DNA of 64,000 bases from Pseudoduganella danionis (lineage in GTDB: Bacteria > Pseudomonadota > Gammaproteobacteria > Burkholderiales > Burkholderiaceae_D), in NCBI RefSeq assembly GCF_009720775.1, contig NZ_WNKW01000005.1, positions 124,001-188,000 on the forward strand, in the 5' to 3' direction. The notes under the pieces were generated by a model. That model had not been told where the DNA came from, did no database searches, and saw only the letters and a program-made list of their open reading frames with translations. Shown piece after piece: positions 49,549 through 59,122 of this stretch. The position numbers and the translations under genes were made by a program. The stretch's first letter is position 1. The number at the start of each line of letters is the position of its first letter.

Positions 49549-51090
49549 CTAGCGTCGCTCGATTTTGACGAGCACGATGTCGTTGCTGCGCATCGCCACG
49601 TTGAGCGTGGCTTTGCCGCTGACCGGTACATTCAGGACTTGTGTACGTGGCAGATCACGCGTCTCTGTCTGCAGTTGCTCTAGCTGGGCGGAGGTCAGCG
49701 TCTTCGGCGCACCCATACGCAGGTAAGCCGTATGCGCATCATTGGCCTGATAACCGGTGCGGTAGATGCTCACCGCGTATTTGCCCGCAGTATAACCTTT
49801 GAGCACTAGCCGCAATGGCTGACTGGCCTTGCTCGGCTGTACCCGTGTGTAGTAGCTGCGATTACTGAGCTTCTGTTGCGGCGTTTGGAAGTCCCATGCC
49901 AGCACCTGGGTGGCGCCATGGCTACGGGCGGCATAGCTCTGCGCGTCGCCAGTAGGCACTTCAGCTTCGCCTAGCTGGTTCAGATATTTATAGGCAAACC
50001 ATGCAGGCTTGCGCACGCCCTGCGGATTCATCAGACCAAAACCGCCTTCGAACGGCGCCGTAGGCGGCCCCGGTTCTTCGAACAGATCGCTATAGGTCCA
50101 GTAGCTCATGCCTTGAACCAGACCGGCACTTTGCTTGAGCTTCTGCAGGATGTAGGGCGCACTCAGATAGGCATCATGCACGGGATCACGCGGCGTGTAG
50201 CTGGTGCTCCACTCGGTGAAGTAGAGCGGCATGTCGGCATGTCCGGCGGCCTGCATCTGCGCGCGTACGCGGCGCACATCGCCGACGATGGCATCCGGCG
50301 AATCGGACAGCTTGGTATCCTCCTTGCCATGCTCATCGAGGAAGCCGCCATCTACGCCGTAGGTGTGGGTCGTGACGAAATCTACCGGCACAGCGTTGCT
50401 GCGCATATAGGCGAGGAATTCCGGCACCCATGCGGCACCTGCCGTGGATGGGCCACCCACCCGCAGTGCGGGATCGATGGCCTTGATGGTACGGGCAGTA
50501 CGGGCATACAGTTCGAAATAGGCTTGCTGGTCGGCGCGCTCCCAGAAGCCGTCCAGATTGGGTTCGTTCCACACCTCGAAGAACCAGCTACGCACTTCGT
50601 CCGCACCATAGCGCTGCTGTACGTGGCGTACGAAAGCATCGATCAGCGCCACCCACTTATCCGGCTGCGGATGGGAGGTGTTGCCTTTCCAGTAGAAGAT
50701 GCTGAGGTCCGAACTGCGCATGGCCAACGGTGTAAAGCCCAGTTCCACGAAGGGCTTGATGCCGATCTTGAGCATCTGGTCATACAGGTAATCGAGCTTG
50801 CTCCAGTCGTAGACCGGCTGGCCGTCTACCTCACGGTAGGTGCCCAGCACATCATGGAAGATGGCATGGAAGCGCAGGTAGCGAAAGCCTAGTTCCTGCC
50901 GTGCGGTCTTGAGCTGTGCCAGACTGTCGTCCCGTATCAGTGTGCCGGGATAGTCGGAGCCCACCGACAGATCGGCAAAATGGTCGCGTGGCGTACTCGC
51001 TGCCGCAGCATCGAGCACGATTTCGCGCACATTGGCGGCACTGGCCGTGCAGGCCAGTGCGGTGCCGCAGATCAGCAGCGCCGCCTTCAT
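49549..51090 (-). CDS. GH39 glycosidase (beta-xylosidase-like)
   Basis: The 513-residue secreted protein has a short signal peptide (MKAALLICGTALACTASA) and a GH39 barrel: LGFRYLRFHAIFHD, the acid/base Glu in FFEVWNEPNLDGFW and the nucleophile Glu in YFTEWSTSY, followed by a C-terminal beta domain. GH39 members are mostly beta-xylosidases or alpha-iduronidases; the former suits a plant-polysaccharide locus. Xyloglucan side chains are alpha-xylosyl, so the substrate here is unclear. The ATG overlaps the GH31 stop by four bases (ATGA), making it the last gene of the receptor operon. Confidence 0.88.
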   Translation of the reverse strand: MKAALLICGTALACTASAANVREIVLDAAAASTPRDHFADLSVGSDYPGTLIRDDSLAQLKTARQELGFRYLRFHAIFHDVLGTYREVDGQPVYDWSKLDYLYDQMLKIGIKPFVELGFTPLAMRSSDLSIFYWKGNTSHPQPDKWVALIDAFVRHVQQRYGADEVRSWFFEVWNEPNLDGFWERADQQAYFELYARTARTIKAIDPALRVGGPSTAGAAWVPEFLAYMRSNAVPVDFVTTHTYGVDGGFLDEHGKEDTKLSDSPDAIVGDVRRVRAQMQAAGHADMPLYFTEWSTSYTPRDPVHDAYLSAPYILQKLKQSAGLVQGMSYWTYSDLFEEPGPPTAPFEGGFGLMNPQGVRKPAWFAYKYLNQLGEAEVPTGDAQSYAARSHGATQVLAWDFQTPQQKLSNRSYYTRVQPSKASQPLRLVLKGYTAGKYAVSIYRTGYQANDAHTAYLRMGAPKTLTSAQLEQLQTETRDLPRTQVLNVPVSGKATLNVAMRSNDIVLVKIERR

Positions 51091-53966
51091 CGTTGCACCT
51101 TGATGGCGTGCCCATCGTAGTCTACGCTGCGGTCGGCCAGCTCGAAGTTGTCGCTGCTCGAATCGCCAGGCTTGATAAAGCGGATCTTGAACTGGCGCTT
51201 AGCCACCATGCCTTGGTACTGGCCGCTGCGTGCACCGATGGTGAACACGCCCGTCTTCTGGTTGTAGCTGAACGGAATCCGGCTGGCTTCGCCGCGCAGA
51301 TAGCCATTGCTGACGCCATCATCTTCATACAGCGTGAACTGACCATCGGCTCCCGTGTAGACATTCAGCGTGAGCGGCGCGTCCGGTTTTTCGTCGACGT
51401 ACTGGGTGACGGGACCAAATGGAACGATGGCGCCAGCCTTGACCAGCACAGGAATGCGGGTTTCCGGTGCATCCACCTTGACGCTCCGGCCGCCGCGGTG
51501 CAACTGGCCGGTGTAGAAATCGTACCAGTCGCTGCCTTTAGGCAGATAGACCTCGCGCGCACGGCCGCCATAGGTAGTTACCGGAGCTACCAGCAAGCTG
51601 TGGCCGAACAGATATTCGTCTTTCAGGTCGCGCACCGCTGGGTCCTGCGGATAGTCCATTACCAGTGCGCGCATGATGGCGCCCGATTCGTAGTGGATAT
51701 CGGCAGCGGCCGAGTAAATGTAAGGCATCAGGCGATAGCGCAGCTGGTCGTACCACACCATCGAGGCGCGCATAGGCGAGCCTTCCGGCGAGATTTCGTG
51801 GATCTCACGCTTGACCACTTCGCCGTGCGAACGGAACAGCGGCGAGAAAGCGCCGAACTGGAACCAGCGCAGATTCAGCTCGCGCCATTCTTTCAAATCT
51901 TCCGGATTGCCTGCACGCGTGCCGGTACTGCGGTTTTCCTGTGCCGAGCCGACTTCGCCGATCTGGAAGCGGGTTTCCTGCGCATAGCCGCCGATATCGT
52001 GCGTCCAGTTGGCGATGCCGGACATGGAAATACTGACGCCAGCCGAAATCTGGTCATACAGATTGTTCCAGCGGCTCACCGTGTCGCCACTCCATACAGC
52101 GCTGGCGTTACGCTGGATACCTGCGAAACCGGAACGCGACAGTATGAACTGGCGCGTGTCAGGCCGGTCCTGCTTCAGATGTTGGTAGAAGCCTTCCGTG
52201 TGCACCAGACTATACGGATTGAAGGTGATCTCGCCGGCGCCGTAGATGGTGGGTCCGATCAGCTTCTTGAAGTCCTCGGGACGGGCGTTCGACAGCACAT
52301 CGGGTTCAGTATTGTCCATCCACCACGCGTCGAAGCCCAGGTCCACCAGCTTGGGCTTCATCTGGCGGTAGTAGATATCGCGTGCTTCCGGTGCATACGG
52401 CGAGTAGTGGCTGTTCTTGTAGCCGGGGCCTACCCAGTCCAGATCGCCGTTCTCGACGTTCTTGGTCTACATGTGGCCTTGGGCTTCGAGTTCCTTGTAG
52501 TTGGCCGTATTGGCGTAGAACTTGCCCCAGATGGAGATCATGATGCGTGCGTGCGCCTGATGGATTTCATCCACCATGGCTTTGGCGTCGGGGAAGCGCG
52601 CTTTGTCGAAATCGTGGCTACCCCAGCCATCTTCCGGCCAGTAGAACCAGTCCTGCACCATATTGTCGATCGGCCAGCCACGCTTGCGGTATTCGCGTAG
52701 CACGCCCAGTAGTTGTTCCTGCGTTTCGTAGCGCTGGCGCGACTGCCAGTAGCCATAGGCCCATTTCGGCATCATCGGTGCGCGGCCTGTCAGGTGGTGG
52801 TAACCGGCGATGACCTTGTCCATGCTGTCGCCGTTGATCACATAGTAATTGATGCTCTGCGCGAGTTCGGACGAGAAGGTCAGCGAATGGCGCTCGGGCG
52901 CGGGCAGGGGATCGTTGTGGGTCATGGCGATCATGCCGCCGCTAGGCTGCCATTCGAGCCGCAGCGGCACTGGCTGATCCGCCTTGAAGCTGACTTCAAA
53001 GTTGTGATACCACGGGTTCCAGCCCTGACGCCAGACATCCATGACTTCCTTGCCATCGACAGTCAGCTTGGCATAGTCGGACGAGTACAACTGCATTTTG
53101 TGCACGCCAGCCTTGGGCGAACGCATGGTGCCTTCCCACACCACTTTCAGATTGGCCGCTTTCGGATCAACCGCATCCTTGGGCCAGTTCTCGGCCACGT
53201 CCTTCAGATATTGGTAGGCGATATCCTTCTCGCGCCGCGTGTACACCAGTTTGCCGTCCACATAGTACTTGGCCGTGAGCCCGCCGGCCACGCCATCGGC
53301 ATCGGCCAGTTGCAGGTCGCGGCTCAGCCATGCATACGGTTTGCTGTCGCCGAAGCGCGAGATGGCATTGTTATCCCACAGGACGCCGTAGTTCTTGCTG
53401 GAGACGACAAACGGCACGGCAATCGCCATATTGTGCTGCATCAGCAGCACGTCTTCGCCGTTCATGTTCATCTGGTGGTTCTGATGCTGGCCCAGGCCAT
53501 ACAGCGCGTCGGTGGTGCCGTGATTGAAGCCCTGTTTAATCGCCAGCATCTGCTGGCCTTCGACGGATACGGGCGTCATGCTTTCCGCGTGCTGGGTCAG
53601 GAAGGCTTTGCCGGCCGCGTTGAAGAACTGCAGTGCGCCCGTGGCGAGGCTGACTTCCACCGCCATGCGTTTGGCTTTGAGCTTGACTTTGTCTTTGCCG
53701 GCGGTCACGCTGTAGCTGCCCTGCAGCGGCTGGGCTACCGTCATCAGCGAGGGTGTCAGCGTCTTATTCGGCTGGTCGATTTTGACCACGTGGATGATGT
53801 TGTCGGCCATGACTTCCAGCCGCACCTCTCTGGCTGCACCGCTGTCAGGCCGCACGATCAGGCCGGTGGCGGTCTTTTCAAAGCTGCCCGCCAGTGCCGG
53901 CACGCTGGTCAGGGTGGCCAGGCCAGCCAAACTGGCCACTGCATGGGCCATGATCTTGATACGCAT
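51087..53966 (-). pseudogene. GH31 alpha-xylosidase with PA14 insert, interrupted by an amber codon
   Basis: Read through one TAG, the frame encodes 959 codons: a signal peptide, an N-terminal beta domain with a PA14 insert (about residues 225-365), the GH31 barrel and C-terminal beta domains, like the xyloglucan-specific alpha-xylosidase Xyl31A of Cellvibrio. Codon 500 (52469-52467) is TAG between GHM and TKNVENGDLDW, where relatives have Tyr. The nucleophile Asp551 (WWMDNTEPD) and the acid/base region WSGDT lie after the stop, so the 499-residue product would be inactive. Both parts are in the same frame, with no insertion or deletion. GGAGA precedes the ATG at 53966. It may be a real nonsense mutation, read-through or a sequencing error. 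Confidence 0.88.
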
Positions 53967-53980
53967 AGTGTCTCCGCTGT

Positions 53981-55627
53981 TTAATAGGTGTTCAGTGTTA
54001 CTTTGAGTACGGTGGGTGTAGCGCCTAGATTCAGGCCGTAGTCGGTCTGGTCGCCGTTCCAGTTGCGCTCCATGATCCATTTGCCGCTGGCGTCGAAATG
54101 TCCCTGTTCCACCCGTGCCCACATCGACGGCTCGCCTTTTGCATGGCTGATCTTGACGCGCGCGCGCTGGCCGATGATGATGAATTCCTTCTCGCCCGTC
54201 TGGGCGATAGCCACGCCGCCATTCGGAATCTCCGTGCCGACCGGTGTGTCTTTCAGATCCTTGAAGTATTCGCGCTCACCGAACTGCCATTCGCGGAACG
54301 AGATGGTAGCGTTCCAGCCCTTCATGGCGATGCTCTGCGGCTGGCGGTCGTCGCCTTCGGCCACGCCGTAGGTACGGCCTTCATACGCCCAGCGTGCCCA
54401 CTGGCGCTGCATGGGGCGGAAGGCGGCATAGATCGCGCCGAACGGCGCCACCATGCTGCGGTCGCTGGCCTTGTGGCCGAGCGGGAAGTTGCTGTACTCG
54501 GCATAGTCGATGCCGAACGGCGCCACGCCGATGGCGCCGCGTCCGAGCACCAGCCACAGATAGCGCACATAGTTGGCGCCATTGCTCATTTCGGGCACCA
54601 TCAGCGGCTGGTCGGCGCGCTGGAAGTGCTGCAGGCTGGCGTTGAATTTTTTCCAGTCTGGATCGTAGATATCCGGGCTGGCGAAGTCGATGTGCGGTGC
54701 AGCGGCGCGATAGATATCGATTACGTCATAGGTCGGGCCGCCGCTGGCGAAGTTCTCGTGCCATGGCAGCAGCGGGCTTTCGGTGGAATCACGCTGGGCA
54801 TTGTTGACGTACATGGGCAGGTCATACACGGCGCGGCCGGCCTTGGCGATTTCCTCGATATAGCTGGCGATGGCATAGGCGTGGAAGTACTCTTCGGCAT
54901 AGTCGCCATACACCTGCTGCCACGTGCCGCTGGATGGCCGCTCCGGCAGCGGCTTTTTGTGCGCCAGTACGGCGGCCGGCACGGGCTGGCGGAATAGCTG
55001 TTCGGCTGCAGGGCTGTAATCGCGCGCATAGCCATAGGTGCCCACTTCATTCTCCACCTGCATCATGATTATGGTGCGCGCGGCGCTATCGACCTGCTTC
55101 AGGTGCTGCATCAGGCGGACAAAAGCTTTGCGGTCGGCCCGCAGGGTAGTGTCGCCATGCGGCGACAGGCAGTAATTGGGTTTGCCTTGCCGGTCCAGCA
55201 TACGCGGGAAGCGCGCATTGTTGAACTTGACCCACTCGGGGGCGTAACTAGGGCTGGTGTTCTTCCAAGTGCCGAACCACAGCAGCACCAGCCGCACCTG
55301 ATGCTGGCGCGCCTGCTTGAGCAAGGTGTCGACATAGCTGAAATCGAACTGGCCTTCGACCGGCTCGATCTGTTCCCACGCCACGGGTATCTCCAGCGTG
55401 TTGGCGTGCATGTCCTTGATGGCGGCAAATACTTTATCCAGCGCCTGCGGATAATTGCTGGAATTGTGCGCCTGTCCACCGAGGATCAGGAAGGGGGCGC
55501 CGTCCACCATCAGGGCATGGCGTCCCTGATGGCTGACGATGCGGGGGATTTCCGAGGCCAGCGCCGCGCTGCTTGCTGCCATCAAAAACAGGAGGGTGGT
55601 AACAAGCCGGCGGGCGGTTGGCATCAT
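53981..55627 (-). CDS. GH35 beta-galactosidase
   Basis: The 548-residue secreted enzyme has a signal peptide (to about residue 25, ALA/SE), then a GH35 barrel: HALMVDGAPFLILGGQAHNSS, EIPVAWEQIEPVEGQFDF, the acid/base in MMQVENEVGTYGYARDY and the nucleophile in LMVPEMSNG. The C-terminal part matches the beta domain of the short, Bgl35A-like class rather than large LacZ-like enzymes. It would remove galactose from the xyloglucan L side chain. It starts 17 bp after the receptor gene; GH31 follows after 14 bp. Confidence 0.92.
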   Translation of the reverse strand: MMPTARRLVTTLLFLMAASSAALASEIPRIVSHQGRHALMVDGAPFLILGGQAHNSSNYPQALDKVFAAIKDMHANTLEIPVAWEQIEPVEGQFDFSYVDTLLKQARQHQVRLVLLWFGTWKNTSPSYAPEWVKFNNARFPRMLDRQGKPNYCLSPHGDTTLRADRKAFVRLMQHLKQVDSAARTIIMMQVENEVGTYGYARDYSPAAEQLFRQPVPAAVLAHKKPLPERPSSGTWQQVYGDYAEEYFHAYAIASYIEEIAKAGRAVYDLPMYVNNAQRDSTESPLLPWHENFASGGPTYDVIDIYRAAAPHIDFASPDIYDPDWKKFNASLQHFQRADQPLMVPEMSNGANYVRYLWLVLGRGAIGVAPFGIDYAEYSNFPLGHKASDRSMVAPFGAIYAAFRPMQRQWARWAYEGRTYGVAEGDDRQPQSIAMKGWNATISFREWQFGEREYFKDLKDTPVGTEIPNGGVAIAQTGEKEFIIIGQRARVKISHAKGEPSMWARVEQGHFDASGKWIMERNWNGDQTDYGLNLGATPTVLKVTLNTY

Positions 55628-55644
55628 CTATTTCTACCTTTCGA

Positions 55645-58600
55645 TCAGAAGTCGTAGCTCAGTTTTGCTACCACGCGGCGGCCCGTCTTGAACCATGCGC
55701 GACCCATCATGCCGATATTCTGCTGCATCAGCTGCTTGTAGGTCGAATCGGTCAGATTCTGTGCTTCCAGACCCAGTTGCAGCTTGTCGGTGAACTTGTA
55801 GAACATCGAGGCATCCAGCTGGCCATACGCATCCGACCAGGTAGGCAGCGCCCATGCGACATTGGTCTTGCCGTAGTCGGCGCTGGCCGGGTTGGTGTCG
55901 GTAGCATCCGAACCCTTGGTGCCGTTCACGTTCACACCCTGTAGCGCTTTGGAACGCCAGTTGTAAGCGAGGCGCGCCGAAATCGGACCTTTATCGTACA
56001 GCAGGGCCAGATTGTAGGTCTGACGCGACAGGTTTTCCAGCGGCAGATTGCCGAAGGTGGTGCCGTTGGTGTCGCAACCATTCATGTTCAGATTCAGGTT
56101 GGCTGCCGTATCGCCGCCGGTGCAGTATTTCGAATAGATCGGCGTATAGAGTTCGCGCTTGCTGTCGACGAAGGTGAAGTTAGCCTGTACGCCGAGACCC
56201 GAGAAGGCGCCCGGCAGCTTGTCGAAGTACTGCTGGAAGGCCAGTTCGAAGCCGCGCGCATGGCCTTTGGCACCGTTGATCGGACCGGTCACCGTGAAGT
56301 CATGCAGCTTGCCATTCACGTCGGCCAACTGTTTGATATACATCTGCTTGACGATGATGTCCTTGAGCTGCTTGTTGAACAGCGCGACGGTGAAGGAACC
56401 AGTCGGAGCGAAGTACCATTCAGCGGTCAGATCCAGCTGCGTGGAGGTGGTAGGACGCAGCATCGGGTTGCCGTCGCTCTCGCCGGTCAGGCTCACGCTA
56501 TTGACTTTGGTGACGCCGGTAACCGTGTTGGTGGCCGAATCGGCACTTTCCCCCAGCTTGGTGTAGCCCTGTAGCTGCGAGAAGTCAGGACGCGACAGCG
56601 CTTTGGCCAGCGCCAGACGGAACTGCAGGCTGTCGCTGGCTTTCAGGCGCAGGTTCAGGCTAGGCAGGAAGTTGTGGTAGTTGTTGTCGTAGTCTTTGAC
56701 TTCGGCAAACGGTTTGATGTCAGGGACAGGCGTACCGACCATTACGCCGCCATTCGGCGCGGTCGAAGTGAATACGGTATAGCCGTGAGCACGCGAGTCG
56801 GTCTTCACATAGCGCAGGCCGATGTTACCGTCGATCGGGTATTTCAGGTTGTCCAGACCGAAGCGCAGTTGGCTGTACAGGGCCTGGGTTTTTTCCGACT
56901 GATCGTTGGTGCCGGCATAGTTGCTGGCGCCGAAGCTGGCAGCCGTCCATGGATCGCAGCTGCCCCAGCCCTGCTTGGCCACCTGCTCTTTACACAGGAT
57001 ATCGTGGTAAGCGTGCAGCTTGGCGTACGAAGCTGGGAAGCCTTGTGCCAGCGAGACATCGGGGAAGATCACTGATGGCACGCTGACGCCACCGTTAAAG
57101 AAGTTATTGAAGCTATGCAGATTGGTATTGCTGCTAAAGCGAGGATCGCCCAGCGAAGCCAGACCACTGATGTTCCAGCCCAGCTGCCATGGCTGGCTGA
57201 TTGGCGACCAGTTATAGCTAGGGTTGGAATTCTGTGTGACGGCATCGCGGTCGGTCAGGCGCACACCAAAGCGCAGGTCACGCAGCACCGGATGATCGAA
57301 GTCGTATTTGACGTCGGTCTTCCAGGCCGTTTCATTGGCACGGCTCTGGTCCAGATGCTCCATGGTGAAGGCCCAGTAGTAGTTCTTCGGATCGGCCAGG
57401 TAGGCGCGATCGGCGTCGGTGAAGATCAGCTTGGGCACATTGCCGCTCAGGTCCACTTTCTCCTGCTGCATCATGACACCGGTGGCGACGGTGGAATCAA
57501 CGCTATGGGTGCTGGCGCGGATGCGCTGCAGATCGGTGCTCACGGTCCAGTTGTCATGGCGCCAGCGCAGGTTCCACGACAGATCGGTGGTGTCGGATTT
57601 GCGGTTCGAGGTACGGGTGTCGTCGCCGAAGTTGATGCCGCCATCGGATGGATCGGTCAGGGTGCCGGTCAGCAGGGCGCCGCGCGAATTGAAAGTGGCG
57701 TCTTGCGAAACCTTGATGTTGTATGGGCTGGATTGCGCAAAGATTGCCTGCTCATCCCACTGCATTTCGTATTTGGACTTGAAGTAGGTCAGGTTGCTAG
57801 ACCAATCGTCTTTCTTCCATTGCAGCGCGCCGTAAGCGCCTTCACGCTTGCGGTTGAATTCCAGCGTACGCCATTGCGCACCTTTCGGTACGAACACGGT
57901 ATTGCCCTTGGCATCCTTGAGCGGGTAGTAAGGCTCGACCTGGAATGCATCGGTACGGGTGCCACTTTCCGAATAGGCCAGATCGAGCAGGGCGCCCACT
58001 TCACCGACCGGCGTTTTCCAGCGGTTGGAAATCAGCCCTGAGGCCGATGGCGAAGTTTTGCCTTTTTTCAGTTCCGACCAGGTACGGTCAGCCGAGATGG
58101 CAGCCTTGAAGCCTTTGAAATCGAATGGCAGTGCGGTGCGCAGATTGATCAGACCACCGACAGCGCCTTCTACCTGTTCGGCCGAAGGGTTTTTGTAGAT
58201 GTCCACGCCGGCGACCAGTTCCGGTGGCACGTCTTCGAAGTTGAGCGAACGGCCGCCGTTGGCCGAGAACGAATCGCGGCCATTGAGTTCGGAACGCACA
58301 TAGCTGAGGCCACGGATGGAGACGCCCGAACCTTCCACCGAGAAGTGCTCGGGATCCCCCTTGCTCATGGTGCGATCGATGGTCACGCCGACCACGCGTT
58401 GCAGCACCTCGGTGACCGAACGGTCTGGCAGCTTGCCCATATCTTCGGCTACGATGGAGTCGACGATTTCGTCTGAATTCTGTTTGATCTTCTGGGCCGA
58501 TTGCAGCGCGGCGCGCTGACCCGTCACCACGACGGTATCGACGGCGGCGCTAGGCGGCTGGTCAGCATCGGCCGGGCGTGCCATGGCGGCATTGCTCAGC

Positions 58601-58656
58601 ATCATGGTCATCTGGGCGAGGCCCATGGCAATTGCTGTCTTCTTGAATTGTTTCAT
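55645..58656 (-). CDS. TonB-dependent receptor (oligosaccharide type)
   Basis: The 1003-residue outer-membrane transporter has a signal peptide (to AMA, about residue 26), a TonB-box-like VDTVVVTGQR, a plug domain (DEIVDSIVAEDMGKLPDRSVTEVLQRVVGV; GVSIRGL; NGRDSFSANGGRSLNFEDVPPEL, partly quoted) and a 22-strand-type barrel ending in phenylalanine (LSYDF). The plug belongs to the Caulobacter-type sugar receptors. No SusD-like partner is present. GGAGA precedes the ATG. It leads the minus-strand operon with GH35, GH31 and GH39, so it is the probable xyloglucan-oligosaccharide entry point. Confidence 0.93.
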   Translation of the reverse strand: MKQFKKTAIAMGLAQMTMMLSNAAMARPADADQPPSAAVDTVVVTGQRAALQSAQKIKQNSDEIVDSIVAEDMGKLPDRSVTEVLQRVVGVTIDRTMSKGDPEHFSVEGSGVSIRGLSYVRSELNGRDSFSANGGRSLNFEDVPPELVAGVDIYKNPSAEQVEGAVGGLINLRTALPFDFKGFKAAISADRTWSELKKGKTSPSASGLISNRWKTPVGEVGALLDLAYSESGTRTDAFQVEPYYPLKDAKGNTVFVPKGAQWRTLEFNRKREGAYGALQWKKDDWSSNLTYFKSKYEMQWDEQAIFAQSSPYNIKVSQDATFNSRGALLTGTLTDPSDGGINFGDDTRTSNRKSDTTDLSWNLRWRHDNWTVSTDLQRIRASTHSVDSTVATGVMMQQEKVDLSGNVPKLIFTDADRAYLADPKNYYWAFTMEHLDQSRANETAWKTDVKYDFDHPVLRDLRFGVRLTDRDAVTQNSNPSYNWSPISQPWQLGWNISGLASLGDPRFSSNTNLHSFNNFFNGGVSVPSVIFPDVSLAQGFPASYAKLHAYHDILCKEQVAKQGWGSCDPWTAASFGASNYAGTNDQSEKTQALYSQLRFGLDNLKYPIDGNIGLRYVKTDSRAHGYTVFTSTAPNGGVMVGTPVPDIKPFAEVKDYDNNYHNFLPSLNLRLKASDSLQFRLALAKALSRPDFSQLQGYTKLGESADSATNTVTGVTKVNSVSLTGESDGNPMLRPTTSTQLDLTAEWYFAPTGSFTVALFNKQLKDIIVKQMYIKQLADVNGKLHDFTVTGPINGAKGHARGFELAFQQYFDKLPGAFSGLGVQANFTFVDSKRELYTPIYSKYCTGGDTAANLNLNMNGCDTNGTTFGNLPLENLSRQTYNLALLYDKGPISARLAYNWRSKALQGVNVNGTKGSDATDTNPASADYGKTNVAWALPTWSDAYGQLDASMFYKFTDKLQLGLEAQNLTDSTYKQLMQQNIGMMGRAWFKTGRRVVAKLSYDF

Positions 58657-58882
58657 CTACGTTCTCCAAGGGGATACGAAGCTACCTAGCTTTTCAGCTA
58701 GTCGTTATAGGTATAGTTCAAGCTCTAGGGGGATTTCAGGCAGGCGGGACTGACTGGCCCGCCGGCGCGCACGGGCGCCCGGTTCTGGTTCTGCTATTCA
58801 TTCGATCTCGTCTCGCTCTCTTATTTTTGTCACGCTGTCGTACTGGCGGGTTGCCAATGCTTGCGATCTCGAACCATTGTGC

Positions 58883-58913
58883 TTTTTACCAAACTGGCTC
58901 GCAATTGCGAAAT
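58883..58913 (-). promoter_or_regulatory. Palindromic operator and candidate receptor promoter
   Basis: TCGCAATTGCGA (58899-58910) is a perfect 12-bp palindrome. On the minus strand TTCGCA (58911-58906), a 17-bp spacer and TAAAAA (58888-58883) could be a promoter, with the palindrome over the -35 and spacer. The 13 bases GCAATTGCGAAAT (58901-58913) recur in the GH5/esterase gap. Confidence 0.45.
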
Positions 58914-59028
58914 TCACCAAGGTTGCGAATGATAATAAGCAATCATTGCAATGCATCTTAGGGCTGGCGGCATGTGTAGGCGGGGAGCACTCGCGCGCCA
59001 TAGAGCGGCGCGTATGCGGGGACAGCAG

Positions 59029-59058
59029 ACCGAATGTCGCCGGGGTGCGACATTCGGT
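59029..59058. repeat. Perfect 12-bp inverted repeat downstream of mnmH
   Basis: ACCGAATGTCGC (59029-59040) and GCGACATTCGGT (59047-59058) flank a 6-nt loop. There is no T tract on either strand. Confidence 0.6.
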
Positions 59059-59122
59059 GTGGCGAGAGATATTAAGTCATTAATTGTGTCAAAAACACAA
59101 ATTCATCTGGCGCGCTTCTGCT

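Larger units (their letters stand above)
58657..59122. other. 466-bp gene-free region upstream of the TonB receptor
   Basis: No coding frame is convincing. It holds the receptor promoter region, the palindrome at 58899-58910, a 12-bp-stem inverted repeat at 59029-59058, a smaller CGCGCC/GGCGCG hairpin near 58993-59012 and a TTGTGT/ACACAA inverted repeat at 59084-59100, just after the end of mnmH. Confidence 0.7.

Noticed and set aside
51087..53966. GH31 split by a frameshift into two genes.
   Set aside because: Both parts lie in the same frame and join exactly at one TAG codon, so it is a nonsense change and not a frameshift or two genes.
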